A DNA stretch of 64,000 nucleotides from Streptomyces cacaoi (GTDB lineage Bacteria; Actinomycetota; Actinomycetes; Streptomycetales; Streptomycetaceae), in contig NZ_BJMM01000003.1 of NCBI RefSeq assembly GCF_006539165.1, positions 186,001-250,000 on the forward strand. Reading direction: 5' to 3'. Below, one piece after another: positions 1 to 11,105 of this stretch (within the stretch, counting starts at the first letter, position 1; each line of letters opens with the position of its first letter). Made by a program: the position numbers and the translations under genes. Below the pieces are notes generated by a model. The model was given only the letters and a program-made list of their open reading frames with translations. It was not told the origin of the DNA and did no database searches.

Positions 1-2380
1 CGACCATCGCCTCGAAGGTCTGCCGCGCGGTACGGCCGTTGCCGAACGAGGGGCCCTTCGGGAGCTGCGCGAAGTACGCCAGCAGCGCCTGCCGGGTGCC
101 CTCGCCCAGGTGGTACTCCTGGTCGTCGGCCTGCTGCTGGACGATGTGCAGCAGCTGCTCGGGCGCGTAGTCGCCGAAGGTGATGGTGCGCGAGAACCGG
201 GAGGCCACACCGGGGTTGACGGCCAGGAAGCGCTCCATCTCGGCCGTGTACCCGGCGACGATGACGACGACCTCGTCGCGCTGGTCCTCCATCAGCTTCA
301 CCAGCGTGTCGATGGCCTCCCGGCCGAAGTCCCGGCCGGAGGAGTCCTGCGGGGAGAGCGCGTACGCCTCGTCGATGAACAGCACGCCCCCGCGGGCCCG
401 TTCGAACGCCTCCTGGGTGCGGATCGCCGTCGAACCGATGTGCTCGCCCACCAGATCGACGCGGGAGACCTCCACCAGATGGCCCCGCTCCAGCACCCCG
501 AGCGAGCGCAGGATCTCCCCGTACAGCCGGGCCACCGTCGTCTTGCCGGTGCCGGGGGAGCCGGTGAAGACCAGATGCCGGCGCACGGAGGCCGCCTTGA
601 GCCCGGCCTCCTGCCGGCGGCGGCCCACCTCCAGCATGTCCGTGAGCGCCCGCACCTCCCGCTTGACGCTCTCCAGCCCGACGAGCGCGTCGAGTTCGCC
701 CAGCACGTCCTTCGCGTCGCGCGGGCCGTCCTGCCCGGGCTGCTGCTCGGCCGGTGCCGAGGCGGAGGGCGCGGGCGCCTGCTCGGCGGCCGGCTCGGCG
801 CTGCGCTGGGCGGGAACGGCGGCCGTCAGCAGCCCCGCGCGGCCCTGCGCGGGCGCCGGCGCCGCGGCCGGCGGGACGGCCTGGTCGGGCGCTGAGCCCG
901 CCGGGCCCACGGGGCCGCTCTCGTCCGAGGAGCAGTCCTCGACGACCGGGCCGTCCTCGGCGAACTCGTAACCCCCGCGCGAGCAGCGCTCGGTACGGCA
1001 GCGGCGCAGCGTCGTCCGGCAGCCGTCGATGATGTGGAAGCCGAAGCCGCGCGAGCCGGTCACCCGGCAGTTGTGGAAGGTGCCGCGGCCCTCGGCGGAG
1101 ACGTAGAAGCCCGCCTCGGCCGGGCCGGTCACCGTGCAGCGCTCGACCGTGGGATCCGCGCCCTTGGTGACGATGACGCCGGTGGCCGCGCCGTCGACCG
1201 TGCACTCGTTGAGCACACCGCCGCTGCCGTGGTCGCGGAACCAGGCGCCGGTGGCCGCCTTGGCGATCCGGCAGTCGTCCAGCTGCACGGTGGCGCCGTC
1301 GCTGACCGAGACCGCGGTGCCGCGCACCTGGGTCAGATCCGTGTCGAGCACATCGGCGCGCGAGCCGCGGTCCAGGACGAACAGCGCGTCGGGCACGGTG
1401 TGGACACGGCAGCTGTCGAGGACGACGGTCGCCCCGTCGCTGATCCACACCGCCGGGTAGTCGCCCGTACTGTCGTGGATCTCGCAGCCGTTGGCGTCGG
1501 CACGGGTGCCCGGATCCCACACCGACAGGCCGTTGCGCCCGAAGCGGCGCACCTTCGCGCGGGTCAGCGTCAGCACCGAACGCGACCGCAGATCGATGGC
1601 GTTCTCCGGGATGTCGTGGATGTCGCAGTCGGCCAGGGTGAGCACCGCGTCCGACTCCAGAGTGACGCCGTCGGCCGTGGTGCGGTGCACCCGGCAGTCC
1701 GTGAAGTGCCCGCCGGCCCGGGCCGCCACCCGCAGCCCGCTGCCCTTGATCTCGTACACCTCGCAGCCGAGCGCCTCGGCCGTCGTGCCCTCGCCCTGGA
1801 GCGAGATGCCCGCACCGGAGGCGTGGTGCACCCGGCAGTTGGCCAGCCGGGCCGTACCGCCGTCCCGCACCGCGACACCGGCCTGCCCGGCGGCGACCAC
1901 TTCGCACTCCTCGTAGATGCCGCCGCCCCCGGCCACGCTGATGCCGACCCCCGCCGGGTTGTCGACGGTGCAGCGCCGCACGGTCGGCCGTGCCGCGCCG
2001 CGCACCTCTATGCCCGCCGCCGAGCGCGTCATCACCCGCAGCCCGACCAGCTCCGGCGCCGTGTCCTCCACCAGCACGGCGGGCACCGCCGAGTCCTGGC
2101 CCTCCACCTGGATGTCCTGCACCAGCGCGGCGGCGCGCAGGGTGAGCCCGACGCCGTCGGCGGGCGCGATCCGCACCGAGCCGCTGCCCGAGCGCTCGGG
2201 GCCGCGCAGCGTCACCGGACGGTCGACGACGAGGTTCTCCCGATAGGTTCCGGGCGCGACGGTGACCACGTCGCCCTCGCCCGCCGCTTCCAACGCGGCG
2301 GCCAGCGAGGCGTATTCGCCGGTGCGCCGTCGCCAGCGCGACGAGCCGCTGTGTGTCACCTGGACCGAGCCCTGTGCCAT
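1..2380 (-). CDS. Beta-helix repeat protein fused to CbxX-type AAA+ ATPase (partial)
   Basis: The gene runs leftward from an ATG at 2380 and is cut by the window start after about 793 codons. The N-terminal ~500 residues are a right-handed parallel beta-helix: after a short PGTYRENL segment, rungs of about 23 residues recur, rich in Gly, Val, Asp, Ser and Ala. A low-complexity Ala/Pro/Gly linker follows (coding bases ~740-900). The C-terminal part is an AAA+ module: Walker [10 protein letters not shown] near residue 607 and Walker [11 protein letters not shown] near residue 667, as in the CbxX/EccA-like group. Only the last residues appear to be missing. The substrate is unknown. A surface-like helix on a cytosolic remodelling ATPase suggests a scaffold recognising or reshaping a protein partner, which is inference. 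Confidence 0.85.
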   Translation of the reverse strand, partial: MAQGSVQVTHSGSSRWRRRTGEYASLAAALEAAGEGDVVTVAPGTYRENLVVDRPVTLRGPERSGSGSVRIAPADGVGLTLRAAALVQDIQVEGQDSAVPAVLVEDTAPELVGLRVMTRSAAGIEVRGAARPTVRRCTVDNPAGVGISVAGGGGIYEECEVVAAGQAGVAVRDGGTARLANCRVHHASGAGISLQGEGTTAEALGCEVYEIKGSGLRVAARAGGHFTDCRVHRTTADGVTLESDAVLTLADCDIHDIPENAIDLRSRSVLTLTRAKVRRFGRNGLSVWDPGTRADANGCEIHDSTGDYPAVWISDGATVVLDSCRVHTVPDALFVLDRGSRADVLDTDLTQVRGTAVSVSDGATVQLDDCRIAKAATGAWFRDHGSGGVLNECTVDGAATGVIVTKGADPTVERCTVTGPAEAGFYVSAEGRGTFHNCRVTGSRGFGFHIIDGCRTTLRRCRTERCSRGGYEFAEDGPVVEDCSSDESGPVGPAGSAPDQAVPPAAAPAPAQGRAGLLTAAVPAQRSAEPAAEQAPAPSASAPAEQQPGQDGPRDAKDVLGELDALVGLESVKREVRALTDMLEVGRRRQEAGLKAASVRRHLVFTGSPGTGKTTVARLYGEILRSLGVLERGHLVEVSRVDLVGEHIGSTAIRTQEAFERARGGVLFIDEAYALSPQDSSGRDFGREAIDTLVKLMEDQRDEVVVIVAGYTAEMERFLAVNPGVASRFSRTITFGDYAPEQLLHIVQQQADDQEYHLGEGTRQALLAYFAQLPKGPSFGNGRTARQTFEAMV

Positions 2381-2584
2381 GGAGTGCTGTGCCCCAACCT
2401 CGTGCGTGCGCGGATGTGTTGTGCCTGCGCTGCTGCTCCGCGCCACGGCGCGGACCTGCCGGCCGCACCACCGTAGCGTGCGCCGCCGACCCCGGTTGAC
2501 GGGTCCTTCGAGGTGGGCGGCGCCGGCCCCGCACCGCCGGGCCTCCGCGCGCCGGACAGGACCCGGACAGGACACGGCCCGGGC

Positions 2585-3190
2585 TCAGGGGCCGGTGCCC
2601 GCGCGTCCCCAGTCCGGCCCGATACGGGCCCACTCCTCGTCCCAGCGTGCGTAGCGCCGGCGCAGCAGCAGCCGCACCCCCAGCCGGCGCGCCACCTCCA
2701 GGCCGCCGCCCGCGCAGGCGCCCACCGCGGCCCCGGCCAGCAGGGCGTGCGAGGAGGCGCCGCGGGTGCTCATCGGCCGGGACGTCAGCCGGCCCGCCCG
2801 GTCGATCCACACCGGGATCCGGCCGCCCTGCCGTACGTGGTGCCGCACGGTGAACGTAGCGCTGTGCTGCCGGCCGTCCGGGGCCGTCCAACGGGCCGTC
2901 ACCCGGGCCCTGGTGGGCCGCCGGGACACCGACTCCGGGTCGGAGTTGTCGAACGAGGGCCGTACGGCGACCCGTTCGGCCGTGGCCCAGACCCGCTGCC
3001 GCTCCCGCTGCTGCTCCTGGGCCGAGCGCAGCAGCGTCTCGTGCGTCGCCTGGGCGGTCAGCAGACCCGCCAGCGGCGCCCCGACGACGATGAGCACCGT
3101 GGCCCACAGCGTCAGCCACGCCTCGCCGCGGTCGGTGCGGCGGCACAGCGGATTGCCGCGCCAGCGCCACAGGCCGACGATCGTACGCAC
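2585..3190 (-). CDS. Small two-helix membrane protein, Rv1733c-like
   Basis: 201 aa from a GTG at 3190 preceded by a G-rich Shine-Dalgarno. Two hydrophobic helices are visible: one near residues 28-48 (WATVLIVVGAPLAGLLTA) and one near 146-165 (HALLAGAAVGACAGGG). Between them lies a polar beta-rich region of about 95 residues with a WTAPDG motif, probably outside the membrane. This topology matches the actinobacterial Rv1733c family of membrane proteins, whose function is unknown. The Arg-rich tails at both ends fit cytosolic termini. It stands alone between the AAA+ gene and phosphoketolase, both on the same strand. Confidence 0.75.
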   Translation of the reverse strand: MRTIVGLWRWRGNPLCRRTDRGEAWLTLWATVLIVVGAPLAGLLTAQATHETLLRSAQEQQRERQRVWATAERVAVRPSFDNSDPESVSRRPTRARVTARWTAPDGRQHSATFTVRHHVRQGGRIPVWIDRAGRLTSRPMSTRGASSHALLAGAAVGACAGGGLEVARRLGVRLLLRRRYARWDEEWARIGPDWGRAGTGP

Positions 3191-3440
3191 CGCCGCTCAC
3201 CCCCTTCTCCCCGTGCACGTGCCCGCGGGGGCGGTGTTCCACGAGGCGGCGCCGAGCACTCCGGCGCATGCCGGAGCGGTGGGCCCTGGTCCGGGGCCGC
3301 ACGGGGTTCCGGACAGCGTCGTGCCTGGTGCCGGGCCCGGTTGCGCTCCCTCGCGATGGCCCGAGTTTACTGGCGGCCCCGGCCGGTGCGCTGCCGGGTC
3401 CGCCCGCCGCCGTCCACCCGGCAGGACGTGCCGCGTCCGA

Positions 3441-5840
3441 TCACCGGCCGGGCCAGCGCCAGTTGACGACCTCCGGCATGTCGACGCCGTGTTCCCTGAT
3501 GTACCAGTGGTGCCGCTCCCGCAGGTCCGCGGCGGCCTGCCGCACCCGCGCGGCACGCGTCGCCAGGCCCGGAACCCGGTCGATGACGTCCATGACGAGG
3601 CTGTAGCGGTCCATGCCGTTGCGCACCACCATGTCGAACGGCGTCGTCGTCGACCCGGCCTCGCGGTACCCGCGCACCGACATCAGCTCGTGGACCGCGC
3701 GCCGGTAGGCCAGCCGGTGCACCAGCCACGGGTAGCCGTGGTAGGCGAAGACCACCGGACGGTCCCGGGTGAACACCGCGTCGAAGTCGGGGTCCGGCAG
3801 CCCGTGCGGATGCTGCGAGGGCTGTGTCAGCCGCGCGATGTCCACCACGTTCACCACCCGCACCGCCAGCCGCGGCAGCCACGACCGCAGCAGGGAGGCC
3901 GCCGCGAGCACCTCCTGGGTGGGCACGTCGCCCGCGCACGCCAGCACCACGTCCGGCTCCTCGCTGGCGCGTTCGGTCCCCGCCCACTCCCACACGCCCA
4001 GGCCCCGGGCGCAGTGTGCGCGGGCCTGCTCCAGGTCCAGCCAGTCGAAGCAGCCGTGCTTGGCCGCCACGATCAGGTTCACCGTGTCCTTGGTGCGCAG
4101 CGCGTGGTCGGTGACGCACAGCAGGGTGTTGGTGTCCGGCGGCAGATAGACCCGGACGACGTCGGGGCTCTTGTTCAGCACATGGTCGATGAAGCCCGGG
4201 TCCTGGTGCGAGAAGCCGTTGTGGTCCTGGCGCCAGGCGTGCGACGTCAGCAGATAGTTGAGGGAGGCCACCGGGCGGCGCCAGGTCACCTCGCGGGCGC
4301 TGTGCACCCACTTCACGTGCTGCGCCACCATGCTCGCCACCAGATTGGCGAACGCCTCGTAGGAGGCGAACAGCCCGTGCCGGCCGGTCAGCACATACCC
4401 CTCCAGCCAGCCCTGGCACATGTGCTCCGAGAGGACCTCCAGCACCCGGCCGTGCCGGCCCAGGTGTTCGTCCGTCGGCTTGTATCCGGCCTGCCAGCCG
4501 CGCGGCGAGCCCTCGTAGACGCCGTCCAGATGGTTGGAGTCCGTCTCGTCCGGCCCGAACAGCCGGAAGTCGCGGCGCTCCCGGGTGGCCTCCATCAGCT
4601 CGGCGAGCATTCCGCCCAGCACCCGGGTCGGCTCGTGCGCGTCCCCGCCCGGGCGCTCCACCGGGACGGCGTGCGGCTCCAGCGCGGGCAGCGGCAGCCT
4701 CCGCAGCAGCCGGCCGCCGTTCGCCTCCGGCACCGAGCCGAGCCGCAGCGAACCCTCGGGGACCCACTCCAGCACCTGCCCGCGCGGCCTGCCGTCCTCG
4801 TCGAACAGATCGTCGGGCCGGTAGGAGCGCAGCCACCGCTCCAGCGCGCGCAGCTGCTCGGCGTCCTCGCGCACCGCGGGCAGCGGCACCTGGTGCGCGC
4901 GCCAGGTGCCCTCCACCGGCAGCCCGTCCAGCTCCCGCGGCCCCGACCAGCCCTTCGGGGTACGCAGCACGATCATCGGCCAGTGCGGGCGGTCCTCCGC
5001 CTGCCCGGCGGGCGGGCCGTCGGCGGAGCGCGCCGCCTGCTGGAGCGCGTCGATCCGCTCCACCGCGCCGTCGAGCGCGGCGGCCAGCTCGCGGTGCGCC
5101 TGCGCGGGCGGTGTGCCGGTGTCGGCGGTGACGAACACCGGCTCGTAGCCGTAGCCGCGCAGCAGCAACTCCAGCTCCTCGCGCGGCAGCCGGGAGAGCA
5201 CCGTCGGGTTGGCGATCTTGTAGCCGTTCAGATGCAGCACCGGCAGCACGGCACCGTCGTGCACCGGGTCGAGGAACGTGTTCGAGTGCCAGGAGGCCGC
5301 CAGCGGACCGGTCTCCGCCTCGCCGTCCCCGATGACGGCGCACACCAGCAGATCCGGGTGGTCGAAGGCGGCGCCGTAGGCGTGCGCGAGGGAGTAGCCC
5401 AGCTCGCCTCCCTCCTGGATGGAGCCGGGCACGTCCGGCGCGGTGTGGCTGGGGACGCCGCCCGGCTGGGAGAAGTCCCGGAACAGCCGCAGCATGCCCG
5501 CCCGGTCCCGGGACGCGTCCGGATCCAGCTCCCCGTAGGTGCCCTCCAGCCACGCGCCCGCCAGTACGGCCGCCGCGCCGTGCCCCGGCCCCCACACCGC
5601 CATGGTGCGCCGCCCGGTGCGCCGGATCATCCGGTTGAGGTGGGTGTACATCAGCCCGAGGCCCGGGCAGGTGCCCCAGTGCCCCAGCAGCCGCGGCTTG
5701 ATGTGCTCGGGCCGCAGCGGTTCGTCGAGCAGCGGGTTGGCCCGCAGATACAGCTGTGCGGCCGAGAGGTAGTTGAGGGCGCGCCAGTGCGCGTCGAGCT
5801 GGTCCGCCTCGTGGTCGGTGAGGTGATCGTGTTCCGGCAT
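3441..5840 (-). CDS. xfp: Xylulose-5-phosphate/fructose-6-phosphate phosphoketolase
   Basis: 799 aa, the usual length for bacterial phosphoketolases. The thiamine-diphosphate enzyme cleaves xylulose-5-P or fructose-6-P with phosphate to acetyl-phosphate plus a triose- or tetrose-phosphate. The sequence begins with the family N-terminus (LNYLSAAQLYL at about residues 20-30) and carries the ThDP-binding motif GDGEAETG followed by NGYKIANP; the C-terminal domain ends in WYIREHGVDMPEV. The ATG at 5840 was chosen because the family alignment begins there; the frame continues open upstream without similarity. No acetate kinase gene lies beside it. A GAF-domain regulator is read divergently 117 bp away. 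Confidence 0.96.
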   Translation of the reverse strand: MPEHDHLTDHEADQLDAHWRALNYLSAAQLYLRANPLLDEPLRPEHIKPRLLGHWGTCPGLGLMYTHLNRMIRRTGRRTMAVWGPGHGAAAVLAGAWLEGTYGELDPDASRDRAGMLRLFRDFSQPGGVPSHTAPDVPGSIQEGGELGYSLAHAYGAAFDHPDLLVCAVIGDGEAETGPLAASWHSNTFLDPVHDGAVLPVLHLNGYKIANPTVLSRLPREELELLLRGYGYEPVFVTADTGTPPAQAHRELAAALDGAVERIDALQQAARSADGPPAGQAEDRPHWPMIVLRTPKGWSGPRELDGLPVEGTWRAHQVPLPAVREDAEQLRALERWLRSYRPDDLFDEDGRPRGQVLEWVPEGSLRLGSVPEANGGRLLRRLPLPALEPHAVPVERPGGDAHEPTRVLGGMLAELMEATRERRDFRLFGPDETDSNHLDGVYEGSPRGWQAGYKPTDEHLGRHGRVLEVLSEHMCQGWLEGYVLTGRHGLFASYEAFANLVASMVAQHVKWVHSAREVTWRRPVASLNYLLTSHAWRQDHNGFSHQDPGFIDHVLNKSPDVVRVYLPPDTNTLLCVTDHALRTKDTVNLIVAAKHGCFDWLDLEQARAHCARGLGVWEWAGTERASEEPDVVLACAGDVPTQEVLAAASLLRSWLPRLAVRVVNVVDIARLTQPSQHPHGLPDPDFDAVFTRDRPVVFAYHGYPWLVHRLAYRRAVHELMSVRGYREAGSTTTPFDMVVRNGMDRYSLVMDVIDRVPGLATRAARVRQAAADLRERHHWYIREHGVDMPEVVNWRWPGR

Positions 5841-5957
5841 GCCGGATGGGTACCAGGCAGCCCCGCGGCCGACACCCGGCGTCCCGGCGGTCTTTCCGCG
5901 CCGGTACGGCGTGCGCACGGCGTTGTCCCGGCACGCGAACGGCGGCACGATGACGGG

Positions 5958-7304
5958 GTGCGCAATCCATGGCTGGCGCTCGAAGCAGGAGCGGACCCGG
6001 CCGCCCGGGCCGGGCAGATGCGCCGCGCCCACGAGCGGTTCCTCACCGGCGGGACGCTCGGCGGCCCCGTCCGGGACGTGGTGGCCGACTCCTGGCGCCG
6101 GTGCGCCGGGGCCCGGCTCGGCCCCGAGAGCCTCGCCCGGGTCGACCTGGACGACGAGCGGCTCACCGCGCGCCGCGCCTGCCATCCGCTGGCCCGGGTG
6201 ATGCCGCTGTTCCGGGAACTGCTCGGCAGCATCGCGGACGACGGCGCCCATCTGCTGTCCGTCTGCGACGAGCGCGGCACCATGCTCTGGGTCGAGGGCC
6301 ACTCCCAGGTACGGCGCAGGGCCGAGGCGATGAACTTCGTCCCCGGCGCCCACTGGTCCGAGCGGGACAGCGGCACCAACGCGCCCGGCACCGCGCTCGC
6401 CGTCGGACACGCCGTGCAGATCTTCGCCGCGGAGCACTACTGCCGGCCCGTCCAGTCGTGGACCTGCGCCGCAGCGCCCGTCCACGACCCGCACACCGGC
6501 CGTATCGTCGGCGCCGTCGACCTCACCGGCGGCGACCATCTCGCCTCCCCGCACAGCCTCGCCCTCGTCCAGGCCACGGCCCGCGCCGCCGAGGCCCGGC
6601 TCGCCGCTGCCCCGCCCGGGCCCGGCGGCCCCGCCACCGGCGACGGGCTGGCCGTGCTCGGCCGCGACGAGGCGCTGCTGCACACCCCGGGGACGCGGGC
6701 GGCCGGCGGCCCGCTGCGCCTCGGCCGCCGGCACAGCGAGATCGTGCTGCTGCTGGCCGCGCACCCCGACGGGCTCGGCGGTGAGGCGCTCGCCCGCGAG
6801 CTGTACGGGGAGCGGGAGGTCACGCCCGTCACGCTGCGCGCCGAACTCTCCCGGCTGCGGCAGCTGTTGGGGCCGCTGCTGGCCTCCCGGCCGTACCGAC
6901 TGGTGCGCCGCCCGGTCACCGACTACGACACCGTCACCGACGCGCTCGCCGCCTCGGACACCGCCTCGGCGCTCGCCGCCTACGCCGGGCCGCTGCTGCC
7001 GTCGTCCGAGGCGCCCGGCGTCGTCCGGCTGCGCCGTGTGCTGGAGAACCGGCTGCGCCGCCGGCTGCTCCAGGAGGCGGACCCGGGTCTGCTGGAGACG
7101 TGGCTGGGCACCGGCGCCGGGGAGGACGACCTGGAGGCGTGGGAGGCCCTGCACGCCGTGCGGCCCGGGCCGCACACCGCCGGGCGGGTGGCCGCGCTGC
7201 GCTCCGCCTACGGGCTGCCGCCGGCGGACGGCGGCAGGAGCGCGCACAGCGGCAGGCGCACGGGCGGCCGGCACGCAACGTCCGCGCAACGTTCCGCGCG
7301 CTAG
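5958..7304 (+). CDS. GAF-domain transcriptional regulator, AcoR-like without sigma-54 module
   Basis: 448 aa from a GTG at 5958; the ATG at 5950 is out of frame. The N-terminal region matches the sensory half of AcoR-type activators: DSWRRC near residue 45, a GAF domain over about 85-215 with CDERGTMLW, the GTNAPGTAL block and GAVDLTGG. The sigma-54 AAA+ domain of AcoR is absent. In its place is a C-terminal region with a winged-helix look (LRAELSRLRQLLG around residue 300), as in many actinobacterial relatives. The gene sits directly upstream of an aldehyde dehydrogenase on the same strand. It is most likely that operon's aldehyde- or acetoin-responsive regulator; the inducer cannot be read from sequence. 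Confidence 0.83.
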   Translation: MRNPWLALEAGADPAARAGQMRRAHERFLTGGTLGGPVRDVVADSWRRCAGARLGPESLARVDLDDERLTARRACHPLARVMPLFRELLGSIADDGAHLLSVCDERGTMLWVEGHSQVRRRAEAMNFVPGAHWSERDSGTNAPGTALAVGHAVQIFAAEHYCRPVQSWTCAAAPVHDPHTGRIVGAVDLTGGDHLASPHSLALVQATARAAEARLAAAPPGPGGPATGDGLAVLGRDEALLHTPGTRAAGGPLRLGRRHSEIVLLLAAHPDGLGGEALARELYGEREVTPVTLRAELSRLRQLLGPLLASRPYRLVRRPVTDYDTVTDALAASDTASALAAYAGPLLPSSEAPGVVRLRRVLENRLRRRLLQEADPGLLETWLGTGAGEDDLEAWEALHAVRPGPHTAGRVAALRSAYGLPPADGGRSAHSGRRTGGRHATSAQRSAR

Positions 7305-7311
7305 CTTCCCC

Positions 7312-7439
7312 GGACCGGACCGGACCGGACCGAACTGGACCGGACCGAACGAGACGGGACCTGACGGGCCCCGACCCGGAGCGCACCGGATCAGGAAGGG
7401 CCCCGGATCAGGAAAGGCCCCCGATCAGGAAGGGCCCCG
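7312..7439. repeat. Tandem repeats upstream of the aldehyde dehydrogenase gene
   Basis: Two kinds of short tandem repeat fill most of the gap between the regulator and the aldehyde dehydrogenase. First, a GGACC 5-bp period over about 7312-7357. Second, three near-identical 17-bp units (GGATCAGGAAGGGCCCC), with the GATCAGGAA core starting at 7389, 7406 and 7423. Exact helical spacing is not kept (17 bp), so these could be regulator sites or simply slippage products. Confidence 0.7.
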
Positions 7440-7520
7440 GACCGGGACCGGCCCGGAACAGGACCGCACCGCGCCCCGCCGCCCCCGCGGCGGGGAACCT
7501 CGGCACAGGGGAGGCACAGC

Positions 7521-9043
<1,523 letters not shown>

Positions 9044-9044
<1 letters not shown>

Positions 9045-9415
9045 TGGACGCACCCGAGAGCGCCCCCGGCGCCCGCGTGGACGTCACCCCCGAAGCCGCA
9101 GTGCTGCTGCGCCGGCTGACCGGCACACACGGCCCGCTGATGTTCCACCAGTCCGGCGGCTGCTGCGACGGCAGCAGCCCCATGTGCTACGAGCGCGGCG
9201 AGTTCCGCACCGGCGACTCCGATGTCCTGCTGGGCGAGCTGGAGATCGAGGGCGTGCCCGACCCGGTGCCGTTCTGGATCTCCGCGAGCCAGTACGCCTA
9301 CTGGAGCCACACCCATCTGACGGTCGATGTCGTCCCGGGGCGCGGCAGCGGGTTCTCCGTCGAGGCACCCGAGGGCGTGCGCTTCCTCATCCGCTCCCGA
9401 CTGCTGGAGACCTGA
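9044..9415 (+). CDS. DUF779 family protein, coupled to aldehyde dehydrogenase
   Basis: 123 aa; its ATG overlaps the aldehyde dehydrogenase stop by one base. The central GGCCDGSSPMCY segment supplies three cysteines and is the signature of DUF779, a small cytosolic family nearly always found beside this class of aldehyde dehydrogenase. The cysteines could bind a metal or react with aldehyde; the family's biochemical role is not established. FWISASQYAYW and the hydrophobic C-terminal strand are also typical. The length matches the family, and nothing appears truncated. Confidence 0.9.
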
Positions 9416-9424
9416 CGGCCCGCC

Positions 9425-9461
9425 GGCCCCGCGGCACCGGTCCCGCACCCGCCGCGGGGCC
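9425..9461. terminator. Hairpin between convergent DUF779 and MOSC genes
   Basis: A perfect 11-bp inverted repeat (GGCCCCGCGGC at 9425-9435, complement at 9451-9461) lies between two convergent genes. It has no U-tract, as usual in Streptomyces, and could serve both directions. Confidence 0.6.
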
Positions 9462-9466
9462 CGGCC

Positions 9467-10303
9467 TCAGTCCGCCCGCTCCAGCACCTCGACGGTGTCG
9501 CCGATACGCAGCGTGCCCCGCTGTTCGGGCACCAACAGCTGCCCGAACAGCAGCTTGTTGCCGTCCCGCCGGTGCCGGCCCAGCGTGCGCAGCGGCTCCC
9601 TGCCGCGGACGGCCGTCTGCTGGTCCGTCGTCGTGATCACACACCGCGCGCAGGGCTTGGCGACCCGGAAGGAGACCGCGCCGACCCGCACCCTGCGCCA
9701 CCCGTCCTCCTCCCAGGGGCGGGTGCCGTCGACGACGAGGCCGGGCCGGAACCGGTTCATCGGCAGCGGCCCCTCCGCGGCCCGATCGCCCTCCGCGATG
9801 AGGGAGTTGAGGCCCTCCAGCGACGCCGAGGTGGTGAGCAGGAAGGGAAGGCTGTCCGCGAACGAGACCGTCTCGCCCTCCCGTCCGTGCGAGGACGTGA
9901 TCGGCCGGGCGTGCTCGGGTGCGTCCATGTGCACCAGCCGCACCTCGCATCCCAGGTACGCCGAGAACCATGCGTCCGCCTGCGGACCGGCGGGGACGGC
10001 CTCCGGCTTGCTGCGGAAGATCCGCACGGTGAGGTGCCCGGCGGCCGGGTCCGGCACCGCGACCTCCAGCGGTTCCGTTCCCGCGGCCTCCAGCCGCAGC
10101 CCGCCGCCCGGCAGTTGCCGCGCGGAGACCAGCGCGAGGCGTGGATGCTCGCGCTGGGTCAGCGCGCCGTGATCAGCGCCGACCAGCAGCCAGCGGCGGT
10201 CACCGACGGCACCCCAGGGCTCCACCGTCATCTCCCGCAGTGCGGTTCCCGCGAGGGACTTCACCGGATAGACATGCAGGGAACCGAGCACAGGTGTCGA
10301 CAT
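9467..10303 (-). CDS. MOSC domain protein, YcbX-like
   Basis: 278 aa from ATG 10303. The N-terminal beta-barrel domain begins LHVYPVKSLAG and contains GDRRWLL; the MOSC domain follows with NRFRPGLVVDG, FRVAKPCARC and ITTTDQQT. The cysteine in PCARC is the position that binds molybdenum cofactor in MOSC proteins. YcbX and mARC relatives reduce N-hydroxylated compounds using electrons from a redox partner, and this protein lacks the C-terminal ferredoxin domain of E. coli YcbX. The substrate is unknown. It converges on the aldehyde dehydrogenase operon. Confidence 0.88.
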   Translation of the reverse strand: MSTPVLGSLHVYPVKSLAGTALREMTVEPWGAVGDRRWLLVGADHGALTQREHPRLALVSARQLPGGGLRLEAAGTEPLEVAVPDPAAGHLTVRIFRSKPEAVPAGPQADAWFSAYLGCEVRLVHMDAPEHARPITSSHGREGETVSFADSLPFLLTTSASLEGLNSLIAEGDRAAEGPLPMNRFRPGLVVDGTRPWEEDGWRRVRVGAVSFRVAKPCARCVITTTDQQTAVRGREPLRTLGRHRRDGNKLLFGQLLVPEQRGTLRIGDTVEVLERAD

Positions 10304-10466
10304 GTGGACATCCTGTCATCCTCGGGGCACACACCCGTACATGCCCCTTCGCCCGGCCCCGCGGCCGATCCCACGCTCCGTCCCCCACGGCTGCGCGACC
10401 CGGTCGCTCCCCGACTCCCCGGCCCGCCCCGGCGGTTGGGCGCCGGCGCCCCGGCTCAGTACCGGC

Positions 10467-11105
10467 TCAGTACCCCCGGCCCGGGTACGGGTGCTGGCCG
10501 TACTGCTCCTCGTACGGCGTGGGCATCTGACGGGGCGCGGCCGGGCGCGGGGCGACCGGGCGCATGTGCTGGGTGGGCTGCTGGTGCGCGGGCGGCGCGT
10601 ACTGCTGCTGCGGCTGGGGCTGTTGCGGGTACTGGCCCTGCATGCCCTGGCCGGGGTAGCCGCGCGCCGGGGCCTGCTGCGGAATGTGCGGCGCGGGCGT
10701 CGGCTGGAGCGGCCCTGAGCCCTGCGGCAGCGCGGCGGGACCGGGCGGCAGCGCGGCGGGCGCCTGCTGCTGCATCGGCGCGGGGGCCGGCTGCGGCGGC
10801 GCGGGCTGCGGCGCGTGCGGCTGCGGAACCGGCGCCTGGTAGCCGTAGGAAGGGGCCTGCGCGGGGGTGCTGTGCAGCGGCGCGGGCTGCGGCGCCTGCC
10901 GGGGGTCGGGCCCGGCCGGCAGCGCGGCGGGCAGTGCCGGCAGCGCGCTGCCGCCCCCCGTGTCGTACGCGGACGGCACCCGGATGGGAGCGATCTGCGG
11001 AGTACCCCGCTCGGCGACGAGCATGTCGTAGATCGGCGTCTCGGGATAGGACGGAGCAGCGTAGTAGCCGCCGCCGTAGGAACTGCGGGGGGAGGTCATG
11101 CTCAT
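10467..11105 (-). CDS. Pro/Gln-rich disordered protein of the Streptomyces DUF6643 type
   Basis: 212 aa from an ATG at 11105 (a second in-frame ATG is at 11099). The first ~65 residues are conserved-looking (SYGGGYYAAPSYP, PIYDMLVAERGTPQIAPIRVP). The remainder is low complexity, dominated by Pro, Gln and Ala, ending PYPGRGY. I believe this is the streptomycete-restricted family annotated DUF6643, but that recall is not certain. No membrane segment or signal peptide is seen, so it is presumably cytosolic or a peripheral scaffold. It is divergent from the TerD-type gene across about 470 bp; a link with that gene is unproven. Confidence 0.7.
   Translation of the reverse strand: MSMTSPRSSYGGGYYAAPSYPETPIYDMLVAERGTPQIAPIRVPSAYDTGGGSALPALPAALPAGPDPRQAPQPAPLHSTPAQAPSYGYQAPVPQPHAPQPAPPQPAPAPMQQQAPAALPPGPAALPQGSGPLQPTPAPHIPQQAPARGYPGQGMQGQYPQQPQPQQQYAPPAHQQPTQHMRPVAPRPAAPRQMPTPYEEQYGQHPYPGRGY

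Noticed and set aside
2766..5957. N-terminal extension of the GAF-domain regulator frame
   Set aside because: The frame is open for more than 3 kb upstream of 5958, but that part is antisense to phosphoketolase and has no similarity to the regulator family.
3367..5970. An 867-codon leftward frame overlapping phosphoketolase
   Set aside because: Out-of-frame reading of the same strand, Arg/Ala/Gly-rich; the phosphoketolase frame has the ThDP motif and family length.
7389..7439. CRISPR-like array from the three 17-bp repeats
   Set aside because: The units are directly adjacent with no unique spacers, and no cas genes are present.
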